Shown: in pieces, positions 1 through 5,398 of the stretch
How positions within the stretch are numbered: position 1 is the stretch's first letter
How the letters are laid out: every line of letters begins with the position of its first letter
DNA from: an uncultured Actinomycetes bacterium
GTDB taxonomy: Bacteria > Actinomycetota > Thermoleophilia > Miltoncostaeales > Miltoncostaeaceae
Assembly: GCA_903928615.1 (NCBI GenBank)
Contig: CAIYRJ010000374.1
Location: forward strand, 1-8,509
Direction of reading: 5' to 3'
DNA length: 8,509 nucleotides
Translations under genes and position numbers: made by a program
The notes under the pieces: model-generated
Told to the model about the DNA's origin: nothing
The model's input: only the letters and a program-made list of their open reading frames with translations
Database searches by the model: none

Positions 1-1092
1 AAGCGCGCGCCGCGCATGGACAGCTTCTACCGCGACATGCGGCGCCGGCTGGACATCCTCATCGATTCGCAGGGCGACCCCGTCGGCGGCGCCTGGAGCC
101 TCGACAAGGAGAACCGCAAGCCGCCGCCGCGCACGCGCGACCTGGGGGCGCCGGCGCCATGGCTGCCCCCCGCCGACGATCCGCTTGACGCATCGCTGCG
201 TCGCGAGTTCGCGTCGCTGCCCGAGACCGGCGCGGGAGGCGAGCGGGTGATGGCCGCCGACACCGACGAGGCCGAGGCGGCGCTCGACCGCTTCATCGAG
301 GCGCGCCTCGCCGGGTTCGGCCCGCACGAGGACGCCATGATGGACGACGACTGGGCGATGTCGCACTCGCTGCTCTCGGGGCCCCTCAACCTTGGGCTGC
401 TCTCGCCCGAGCGCGTGGCCCGGCACGTGGCCGACGCCCTTGACGACGGCGCGCCCATCGCATCGGTGGAGGGCTTCGTGCGCCAGGTGATCGGCTGGCG
501 CGAGTACGTGTGGGGCTGGTACTGGAAGCGCACGTGGCGCGATGCCAACGCGCTCGAGGCCGAGGCGCCGGTGCCCGCGGCGCTGTGGGGCGGCACCACC
601 CGCATGCGCTGCGTGCAGGTGGCCATGGACGGCATCCACCAGCGGGGCTACTCACATCACATCCAGCGGCTCATGGTGCTGGGCACCCTCATGCTGCTGC
701 GCGGCACGAAGCCCTGGGCTGCCACGCAGTGGTTCCAGGCCGCGCACGTGGACGGCGCGGCCTGGGTGATGGCGCCCAACGTGATCGGCATGGCGCTCTA
801 CGCCGACGGCGGGCAGATGATGACCAAGCCCTACGCCGCCAGCGGGGCGTACATCAACCGCATGAGCAACCACTGCCGCTCGTGCCCGTACAACCCGAAG
901 ACGGCCACCGGGCCCGACGCCTGCCCCTTCACCACCCTCTACTGGGACTTCCTCGACCGGCACCGCGAGCGGCTCGGGCAGAATCCCCGCATGTCGCTCT
1001 CGATGCGCAACCTCGAGAAGAGGCAGGACATCCCGGCCATCCGCACCCGCGCACGCGAGGTGATGGCCGCCCTCGACACGGGAGTGGACTGA
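1..1092 (+). CDS. Iron-sulfur (6-4) photolyase / cryptochrome (FeS-BCP, PhrB/CryB family), 5' end missing
   Basis: Flavoprotein that, in this family, uses light to repair (6-4) pyrimidine photoproducts; some relatives act as light sensors. The frame is open from base 1 and the first ATG (16) lies inside a conserved block (FYRDMRRRLDILID, then GGAWSLDKENRKP), so the true start is upstream. Numbering from that ATG, C199, C287, C290 and C303 have spacings 88/3/13, the same as I recall for the [4Fe-4S] ligands of Agrobacterium PhrB (350/438/441/454). That offset implies about 146 missing N-terminal residues, mostly the antenna-binding domain. H214-H215 in GYSHHIQRL match the active-site His pair of this family. 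The FAD-domain motif GWREYV lies at 160-165 and NHCRSCPYNP is the cluster loop. The stop TGA overlaps the ATG of the next gene, suggesting translational coupling. Family certain; repair versus signalling role inferred. Confidence 0.93.
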   Translation, partial: KRAPRMDSFYRDMRRRLDILIDSQGDPVGGAWSLDKENRKPPPRTRDLGAPAPWLPPADDPLDASLRREFASLPETGAGGERVMAADTDEAEAALDRFIEARLAGFGPHEDAMMDDDWAMSHSLLSGPLNLGLLSPERVARHVADALDDGAPIASVEGFVRQVIGWREYVWGWYWKRTWRDANALEAEAPVPAALWGGTTRMRCVQVAMDGIHQRGYSHHIQRLMVLGTLMLLRGTKPWAATQWFQAAHVDGAAWVMAPNVIGMALYADGGQMMTKPYAASGAYINRMSNHCRSCPYNPKTATGPDACPFTTLYWDFLDRHRERLGQNPRMSLSMRNLEKRQDIPAIRTRAREVMAALDTGVD

Positions 1093-1817
1093 TGGCCGAC
1101 CAGCCGAAGCGCCGCGGGCGCATCACCACCCGGGGACCCGGCGCCGAGCGGGTGCGCGACGCCGACCTCGCGCTGCTGCAGGGCCCCGAGCCCGACTTCG
1201 TATCCACCGACCCCTGGCGCGCGCTGCGCATACTCGGGGAGTTCGTGGAGGGCTTCGACCTGCTGGCCCGCGTGGGTCCCGCGGTGTCTGTGTTCGGATC
1301 GGCGCGCACGCCCCCCGACGACCCCGACTACGCCGCGGCCGTGGAGATCGGCCGGCTGCTCGCCCGCGAGGGGCGGGCCGTCATCACCGGTGGCGGCCCG
1401 GGACTCATGGAGGCCGCCAACAAGGGTGCATCCGAGGGCGGCGGGCTGTCGGTGGGCCTCAACATCGAGCTGCCGCACGAGCAGTACCGCAACCCGTACG
1501 TGAACCTCGGCGTGGACTTCCGCTACTTCTTCGTGCGCAAGACGATGTTCGTCAAGTACTCCGAGGCCTTCATCGTGATGCCCGGCGGCTTCGGCACGCT
1601 CGATGAGCTCTTCGAGGCGCTGGTGCTCATCCAGACCGGCAAGGTGCGCGACTTCCCGCTGGTGCTCTACCGCAGCGCCCACTGGCGGGGACTCATCGAC
1701 TGGATGCGCGAGACCACCCTGGGCGAGGGCTGGATCGACGAGGACGACCTCGCGCGCATCCACCTGGCCGACACGCCCGAGGAGGTCGTGCGCCTGGCCA
1801 CGGGAGGCGCCGGCTAG
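1092..1817 (+). CDS. LOG family protein (TIGR00730; nucleoside 5'-monophosphate phosphoribohydrolase)
   Basis: A 241-residue Rossmann-fold protein of the Lonely Guy family. Characterised members cleave the N-glycosidic bond of cytokinin riboside monophosphates or AMP-like nucleotides, releasing base and ribose 5-phosphate in the cytosol. Visible motifs are the glycine-rich GGGPGLMEAANKG from residue 100, R149-K150 in FFVRKTMF, and the signature PGGFGTLDE at 164-172, whose final Glu (E172) is catalytic in the family. The first ~60 residues are a basic leader (KRRGR) plus a helix absent from minimal LOG proteins. The ATG at 1092 is chosen because GGGAG at 1080-1084 lies 7 nt upstream; the frame is also open far upstream, but only as a shadow of the photolyase gene. 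The start overlaps the photolyase stop as TGATG. The gene ends in a CTAG shared with the convergent phosphatase. Substrate (cytokinin-like or housekeeping nucleotide) cannot be told. Confidence 0.93.
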   Translation: MADQPKRRGRITTRGPGAERVRDADLALLQGPEPDFVSTDPWRALRILGEFVEGFDLLARVGPAVSVFGSARTPPDDPDYAAAVEIGRLLAREGRAVITGGGPGLMEAANKGASEGGGLSVGLNIELPHEQYRNPYVNLGVDFRYFFVRKTMFVKYSEAFIVMPGGFGTLDELFEALVLIQTGKVRDFPLVLYRSAHWRGLIDWMRETTLGEGWIDEDDLARIHLADTPEEVVRLATGGAG

Positions 1818-2737
1818 TTCGCCGGGGCCGCCTCGGGTGCGGCGGCGGGGACATCCCTGATCGGCACCGTCACGGCGTCGAACACCTTGCCCTTCGTGTC
1901 GATGGCCTTCACGTTGATGCCGTACGTGGAGGCATCCACCTCGAGGAAGTGGTGCTTGGGCGTGCACTTCTTGAGGCCCTCGGGGAATCGCACGCATGGG
2001 TAGAGCGGGTATCCGCCCCCGCCCGTCACGATGTAGGTGATGCCGTCGCGCTCGATGCGCTCGTAGTCGTGGTTGTGCCCATGCAGCACCAACGACACGC
2101 CGTACTTCTGCCACAGCGGCACCATCAGCTTCTGCTGGTCCTTCTCGGGCCCGTGGAATCCCGCGGTGTAGGCCGGCTGGTGGATGACGGCGATGCGCAC
2201 CGGCTCGGTGGCCTTCTTCAGGGTGTCCTCGAGGAACCTCAGCTGCCCGGGGGAGGTGGGCTGGTTGCCGTCGAGCATGACGAAGCGCACCGGGCCCTCG
2301 GTGAAGGTGTACCAGCGCTCGGGGCTGTTCAGGCGCGTGGCGGTGGCGTCGCCCTCGATGTCATGGTTGCCCCACACGGCCTTCCATGGGAGGCCGGTGG
2401 CGATGAGGCAGGCCTCGGGGTCGTCGAAGTTGGCCTTCGTGGCCATGCCGTCGGGGTTGTAGAAGTTGTCCCCCGTGCTGAGGATGAACTTCGCCGGGCG
2501 CGCGGCGTGGCTGGCGCACATCTGGGTGCTCACCGCCGCCTGGTTCTTGCCCGAATAGCCCCAGTCGCCCTTCGCGATGAAGTGCAGGTTGTCCGGTGCG
2601 GTGGCGGGATCGCCCGCCTGGGCCGGCGCGCCTCCCGGGGCATCGCCTGCCGTGGTGGCGGGGGTGCCGCCGCCGCAGCCGATCACCGCGATCGAGGCGA
2701 CCGCGAGCAGTACGGCGCTTCCGAGCACGAACCTCAT
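1814..2737 (-). CDS. Purple-acid-phosphatase-like metallophosphoesterase, predicted lipoprotein
   Basis: A 307-residue calcineurin-like phosphoesterase resembling tartrate-resistant acid phosphatase, a dinuclear-metal phosphomonoesterase. Metal-ligand motifs occur in order: GDWG (57-60, D58), GDNFY (89-93, D90 and Y93), GNHD (123-126, N124), VIHQ (H186) and GHNH (220-223, H221/H223). The Tyr in GDNFY is the residue giving purple acid phosphatases their Fe(III) colour. The N-terminus is a lipoprotein signal: MRF, hydrophobic stretch 4-19, lipobox VIGC with C21, then a Gly/Ala/Pro-rich linker to about 50. The tail is Ala/Pro-rich. C74, C110, C248 and C258 recur in the second phosphatase and could form disulfides. 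The start is fixed by the signal peptide; no Shine-Dalgarno sequence precedes it, so it may be leaderless. It is divergent from the regulator pair and convergent with the LOG gene. Phosphate scavenging is an inference; the substrate is unknown. Confidence 0.9.
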   Translation of the reverse strand: MRFVLGSAVLLAVASIAVIGCGGGTPATTAGDAPGGAPAQAGDPATAPDNLHFIAKGDWGYSGKNQAAVSTQMCASHAARPAKFILSTGDNFYNPDGMATKANFDDPEACLIATGLPWKAVWGNHDIEGDATATRLNSPERWYTFTEGPVRFVMLDGNQPTSPGQLRFLEDTLKKATEPVRIAVIHQPAYTAGFHGPEKDQQKLMVPLWQKYGVSLVLHGHNHDYERIERDGITYIVTGGGGYPLYPCVRFPEGLKKCTPKHHFLEVDASTYGINVKAIDTKGKVFDAVTVPIRDVPAAAPEAAPAN

Positions 2738-2742
2738 GGAGG
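2738..2742 (+). promoter_or_regulatory. GGAGG Shine-Dalgarno-like site implying an alternative upstream start for the first regulator
   Basis: A perfect GGAGG lies directly next to the start codon of the divergent phosphatase and 5 nt before an ATG at 2748, in frame with the regulator at 2892. If used, the regulator would gain 48 N-terminal residues (274 aa). Against this, the extra codons have many A/T third positions unlike the neighbouring genes, the extension lacks conserved features, and the intergenic promoter would be inside it. Confidence 0.25.
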
Positions 2743-2817
2743 CAACGATGGCACATGCTCACGTGACCCCGGGGCCCGCCTTCGGGATATACGACATTCC
2801 CATCAGCACCGCGCGGG

Positions 2818-2833
2818 CCACCCGAACGGGTGG
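2818..2833. promoter_or_regulatory. Operator-like 16-bp inverted repeat between divergent genes
   Basis: CCACCCG-AA-CGGGTGG is a perfect inverted repeat (7-bp arms, 2-bp centre). It sits about midway between the phosphatase start (2737) and the ATG of the MerR/BldC-like regulator (2892), a position and symmetry typical of a dimeric regulator's site. The 154-bp intergenic also holds an AT-richer patch (GATATACG, 2786-2793) that might serve as a -10 on either strand, but no convincing -35 is visible. Binding by the adjacent regulator is inference. Confidence 0.4.
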
Positions 2834-2891
2834 GGCGGTGCCCCCGGAACGGCCGTGGCGCTCTCGGCGCCACGGACCGAGACTCGCCGCT

Positions 2892-3572
2892 ATGGCGCGC
2901 GATGCGGCGACACGCAGCGGTGAACGGCTCTCGGTATCAGCCGCCGCGCGCCTGCTCGGGGTGAGCGTGTCGTCCCTCAGGGCCTGGGCGGCCGACGACC
3001 TGGTGCCGCATGAGCGCACGCCGGGCGGCCACCGGCGCTTCGACCGCGAGCAACTGCGCGAGTGGATGGCGCAGCGCGGTGGGGACCTTCCGGCGCAGCC
3101 ATCGGGGCGCGGACCGACGCTGGTGGCCGGGCGCGTGGAGTGCCTGCCCGGCGCCGCGCGCGTGCTCACCGATGAAGGCGGGGCCATCGTGGACGAGGCG
3201 CTTGCCCTCATGGCCGACGGCCAGCAGCTCTCGCACCGGCGCACCACGGCACGGCGCGCTCGCATGGACGACCAGTTGGCCGATCTTGCCGACGCGCTCG
3301 ACGCCGGGGACCTCTCGGGGTGCCTGCGCGATGCTGAGTGGCAGGCATTTCGCCACGGCGCAGCGGGCCTGCCCGCCACCCAGCCGGTGGGCGAGTGGCT
3401 CGCGCTGGCGTGCTCGGTGGAGCGGCACCTGCATGCCGTGGGGCTTGCGCACCACGAGGTGGACGCCGTGCGGCAGGCGATGGACCGGCTCTCGTGGCGG
3501 GCCGCCGCGGGGCTCGCGGCCGGCCGCCGATCGCGCGCCGAGGCGCGGGAGGATTCCCACCGTGCGGCCTGA
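2892..3572 (+). CDS. MerR/BldC-type helix-turn-helix protein with C-terminal helical domain (regulator A)
   Basis: A 226-residue predicted transcription factor. Residues 12-60 form a MerR/excisionase-like winged helix: LSVSAAARLLGVSVSSLRAW (helix-turn-helix), then the wing RTPGGHRRF (42-50), as in BldC and MerR proteins. Residues ~75-210 are Ala/Leu/Arg-rich and predicted all-helical, including ADALDAGDLSGCLRDAEWQA and a later GEWLALACSVERHL. I do not recognise this domain firmly; the pattern recalls RsbRD-N-like sensor bundles or cobalamin-cap-like bundles, without a B12-binding Rossmann domain. ATG 2892 is chosen because the conserved domain begins 11 residues later and the intergenic remains free; its ribosome site is weak, and an alternative ATG at 2748 has a better one. 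The next gene starts 11 nt before this one ends and encodes a paralogue. Target genes are unknown; the divergent phosphatase is the obvious candidate. Confidence 0.82.
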   Translation: MARDAATRSGERLSVSAAARLLGVSVSSLRAWAADDLVPHERTPGGHRRFDREQLREWMAQRGGDLPAQPSGRGPTLVAGRVECLPGAARVLTDEGGAIVDEALALMADGQQLSHRRTTARRARMDDQLADLADALDAGDLSGCLRDAEWQAFRHGAAGLPATQPVGEWLALACSVERHLHAVGLAHHEVDAVRQAMDRLSWRAAAGLAAGRRSRAEAREDSHRAA

Positions 3573-4245
3573 CGGCGCCATCGGGGCGCGCGAGCGACAG
3601 GACCGGGCGTGGCTGCCCATCTCGAGCGCAGCACGGGCGCTTGGCGTGAGCACCAACACCCTGCGCGCCTGGGCGGCCGACGGCCGCGTGCCGCACGTGC
3701 GCACGGCGGGCGGGCACCGCCGCTTCAACCCCGATGCCCTCGCGGAATGGCTGGCCGAGCGCCCCGACCCCGGGATGCCGCGGGAGGAGCGATCCACGTC
3801 TCTCGCACCCGCTCCCCAACTGGCCGACGTGCTCGTGAGCCGCGCGGATCGGGTGGCCATCATCGCGGACGACGAGCTCAGCGGCGCAGGCGGGCAGGGC
3901 TTCCGGCGCCTGCCCGTACACGAGCGGCGCCGGGCTGCCGTGGACTGGGTGCTGGTGGTGGCGGACGCCCTGCGCACGGGTCGCCTTGCCGAGGGACTCG
4001 ACCAGGCCCGGGCCTACGGCCACGCGCACGGCACGGCCGGGTCATCCGCGGAGGATGCGCTGGCCGGGCCCATCGCGATGGGCCGCGCAATCGATGCTGC
4101 GCTCGGCGAGGGGCCCGAGGCCGTCACCCCGGGCGAGCGTGATCACGCCGCCGCAGTGGTGCGGCGCCTCACCGTGCGCATCGCCGATGCCTGGGCCGAT
4201 GCCACGCACGAGGGACGCGCCGAGGCCGCGTTCCGCCCCCAGTAA
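3562..4245 (+). CDS. MerR/BldC-type helix-turn-helix protein with C-terminal helical domain (regulator B)
   Basis: A 227-residue paralogue of the preceding regulator with the same order of parts. The winged helix lies at ~17-65 (LPISSAARALGVSTNTLRAW, wing RTAGGHRRF at 47-55), followed by a helical region of ~150 residues containing VVADALRTGRLAEGLDQARA and GHAHGTAG. The two align well in the DNA-binding half (LRAWAAD, VPH.RT.GGHRRF) and loosely beyond it. The GTG at 3562 is chosen because GGGAGGA (3547-3553) lies 8 nt upstream; the frame is open earlier only as a shadow. It overlaps the previous gene by 11 nt, so the two are co-transcribed and probably translationally coupled, which would suit a heterodimer. 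No upstream promoter of its own is visible. It converges on the second phosphatase 37 bp downstream. Ligand and targets are unknown. Confidence 0.85.
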   Translation: MRPDGAIGARERQDRAWLPISSAARALGVSTNTLRAWAADGRVPHVRTAGGHRRFNPDALAEWLAERPDPGMPREERSTSLAPAPQLADVLVSRADRVAIIADDELSGAGGQGFRRLPVHERRRAAVDWVLVVADALRTGRLAEGLDQARAYGHAHGTAGSSAEDALAGPIAMGRAIDAALGEGPEAVTPGERDHAAAVVRRLTVRIADAWADATHEGRAEAAFRPQ

Positions 4246-4250
4246 GCGGT

Positions 4251-4266
4251 CGCGGCAGGCGCCGCG
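4251..4266. terminator. GC hairpin between convergent genes, possible bidirectional terminator
   Basis: CGCGGC (4251-4256), loop AGGC, GCCGCG (4261-4266): a perfect six-pair GC stem in the 37-bp gap between the stops of regulator B and the convergent phosphatase. It has no T-tract on either side, so it would be a non-canonical terminator of the kind common in high-GC bacteria. Short GC stems arise easily by chance here. Confidence 0.4.
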
Positions 4267-4282
4267 GGCAGCGGGTGCGCGG

Positions 4283-5218
4283 CTAGGTGCCCGCCGCGGT
4301 GCGCACCGGCACGCTCACCGACTCCAGCGTCGATCCATCCCGGCGCACGGCGCGCACGGCGATGGCGGCGGGCGTGGCGTCGACCTCCAGGAAGTTGTAC
4401 TCGGGCGTGCACTTCGCGAGGCCCGCGGGCAGCCGCACGCACGGATACACCTGGGCCCCGCCGCCGCCGGACACGATGTAGGTGATGCCCCCGTTGACGA
4501 TGCGCTCATACGAGTGGTTGTGGCCGCTCAGCACGAGCGATACGCCGTGCTTCCTGAAGAGCGGAACCATGAGGCGCTGCTGGGTGGTGCTGGGGGCGTG
4601 CAGGCCCGCCGTGTAGGGCGGCTGGTGGATGGACACCACGCGCACGGGCTCCTTCGCCTTCTCGAGCGTGCTCTTGAGGAATGCCAGCTGCGCCGAGGAC
4701 GACGGCTGGTTGCCGTCGAGAACGATCACCCGCAGCGGCCCCTGCGCGAACGAGTACCAGCGCTTCGGGCTGCCGAGGCGCGTTGCCGTGGACGTGCCTC
4801 CGATGTCGTGGTTGCCCCAGGTGGCTCGCCAGGGCAGCCCGGTGGCCAGCAGGCAGGCCTCGGGCCGGTCGAAGGTGGCGCGCGTGGCGGTGCCGTCGGG
4901 CGAGTAGAAGTTGTCGCCGGTGGTGAGGATGAACGACGCGGGCCGTGCCGCATGGCTTGCGCACATGCGCTTGGTGATGGCCGCCTGGGCGCTGCTGCCG
5001 GTGCCCCAGTCACCCTTCACGAGGAACCTCACCGACTGGCCGGCGGGCGTGGTGCCCGCGCCCGGTGATTGCGGAGCGGCGATCGCCGTGGACGCGAGTG
5101 CCGTGCCGGCGACCGCGATGCCCGCGAGGGCGACGATGACGGCGGTGCGGGCGGTGCCCGGGGTTGCCTTGGACGCAGGCGCGGGACATGACGTGGAGTG
5201 GCGGTGCATGCCCGTCAT
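4283..5218 (-). CDS. Purple-acid-phosphatase-like metallophosphoesterase, predicted secreted (paralogue of the gene at 1814-2737)
   Basis: A 311-residue calcineurin-like phosphoesterase aligning without gaps to the first phosphatase over the whole core from KGDWG to FLEVDA. All metal-ligand motifs are present: GDWG (69-72), GDNFY (101-105), GNHD (135-138), SIHQ (H198) and GHNH (232-235). C86, C122, C260 and C270 match the four Cys of the paralogue. The N-terminus is a Sec-type signal: polar His/Lys/Arg-containing stretch, hydrophobic segment ~26-47, and an Ala-X-Ala site near STAIAAP, with no lipobox, so the protein is expected to be released or wall-associated. Start choice is uncertain: ATG 5218 is used, but ATG 5209 in the same frame (308 aa) is equally possible; neither has a good Shine-Dalgarno sequence. 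The frame stays open upstream into the rpsF region, but that is not coding. Substrate unknown. Confidence 0.88.
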   Translation of the reverse strand: MTGMHRHSTSCPAPASKATPGTARTAVIVALAGIAVAGTALASTAIAAPQSPGAGTTPAGQSVRFLVKGDWGTGSSAQAAITKRMCASHAARPASFILTTGDNFYSPDGTATRATFDRPEACLLATGLPWRATWGNHDIGGTSTATRLGSPKRWYSFAQGPLRVIVLDGNQPSSSAQLAFLKSTLEKAKEPVRVVSIHQPPYTAGLHAPSTTQQRLMVPLFRKHGVSLVLSGHNHSYERIVNGGITYIVSGGGGAQVYPCVRLPAGLAKCTPEYNFLEVDATPAAIAVRAVRRDGSTLESVSVPVRTAAGT

Positions 5219-5229
5219 GCTTGCACTGC

Positions 5230-5251
5230 GCGCGGCGTCACCACGCCGCGC
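5230..5251. repeat. Perfect inverted repeat upstream of the second phosphatase
   Basis: Arms GCGCGGCGT (5230-5238) and ACGCCGCGC (5243-5251) around a CACC loop: nine pairs, no mismatch. It starts 12 bp before the phosphatase start codon. On the - strand it would be a strong hairpin in the 5' leader; as DNA it could be an operator. It lies upstream of the rpsF promoter. Function inferred from position only. Confidence 0.5.
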
Positions 5252-5290
5252 AGGGTCTGGCACGGACGTCGGTGATCGGGCGCGAAGCGC

Positions 5291-5299
5291 TGTTATAGT
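5291..5299 (+). promoter_or_regulatory. Extended -10 promoter element for the rpsF operon
   Basis: TGTTATAGT contains TATAGT (5294-5299), five of six matches to the sigma-70 -10 consensus, with the TG of an extended -10 one base before it. No good TTGACA-like -35 is present at 16-18 bp, which extended -10 promoters can tolerate. Transcription would begin near 5306 and leave a leader of about 90 nt before rpsF. It is one of the few AT-rich spots in this GC-rich region. Confidence 0.6.
5292..5297 (-). promoter_or_regulatory. Possible -10 element for the second phosphatase, overlapping the rpsF -10
   Basis: Read on the - strand these bases are TATAAC, one mismatch from TATAAT, so the same AT-rich octamer could serve both directions. 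Transcription would begin near 5285, giving a leader of ~65 nt that includes the inverted repeat at 5230-5251. No -35 is recognisable. Confidence 0.35.
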
Positions 5300-5313
5300 C
5301 TCCCGCCTGCCGC

Positions 5314-5345
5314 GGCCGGGTGGGACGCCTTGCGATCCCCCGGCC
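5314..5345 (+). promoter_or_regulatory. Possible hairpin in the rpsF mRNA leader
   Basis: GGCCGGG (5314-5320) pairs with CCCGGCC (5339-5345) across an 18-nt loop in the untranslated leader of rpsF. Leaders of rpsF operons in many bacteria carry an S6:S18-binding regulatory structure; I cannot confirm its consensus here. Closer to the gene, CCGG-AGGA-CCGG (5385-5396) could form a small hairpin holding the ribosome-binding site in its loop. Confidence 0.3.
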
Positions 5346-5386
5346 ATCGCATGCGGCCGACCTGACGAGCACTCACGACCAACACC

Positions 5387-5392
5387 GGAGGA
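5387..5392 (+). promoter_or_regulatory. Shine-Dalgarno sequence of rpsF, pointing to an ATC start codon
   Basis: GGAGGA is a strong ribosome-binding site. Six nt later is ATC (5399), an ideal start distance, whereas the first in-frame ATG (5417) is 24 nt away. The site therefore decides for the non-ATG start. Confidence 0.75.
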
Positions 5393-5398
5393 CCGGCG

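Noticed and set aside
510..1091. Extension of the LOG protein to an upstream ATG at 510
   Set aside because: That part lies within the photolyase gene in another frame and is low-complexity His/Arg/Ala sequence; the site at 1092 has a Shine-Dalgarno sequence and the family N-terminus.
939..2114. Long - strand open frame (391 codons) across the LOG gene and phosphatase end
   Set aside because: It is antisense to two genes with clear motifs; its translation is His/Arg/Val-rich with no recognisable domain, typical of shadow frames in GC-rich DNA.
2759..2766. TCACGTGA palindrome upstream of the first phosphatase
   Set aside because: An 8-bp palindrome with no second copy near the other phosphatase; too short to support as a site.
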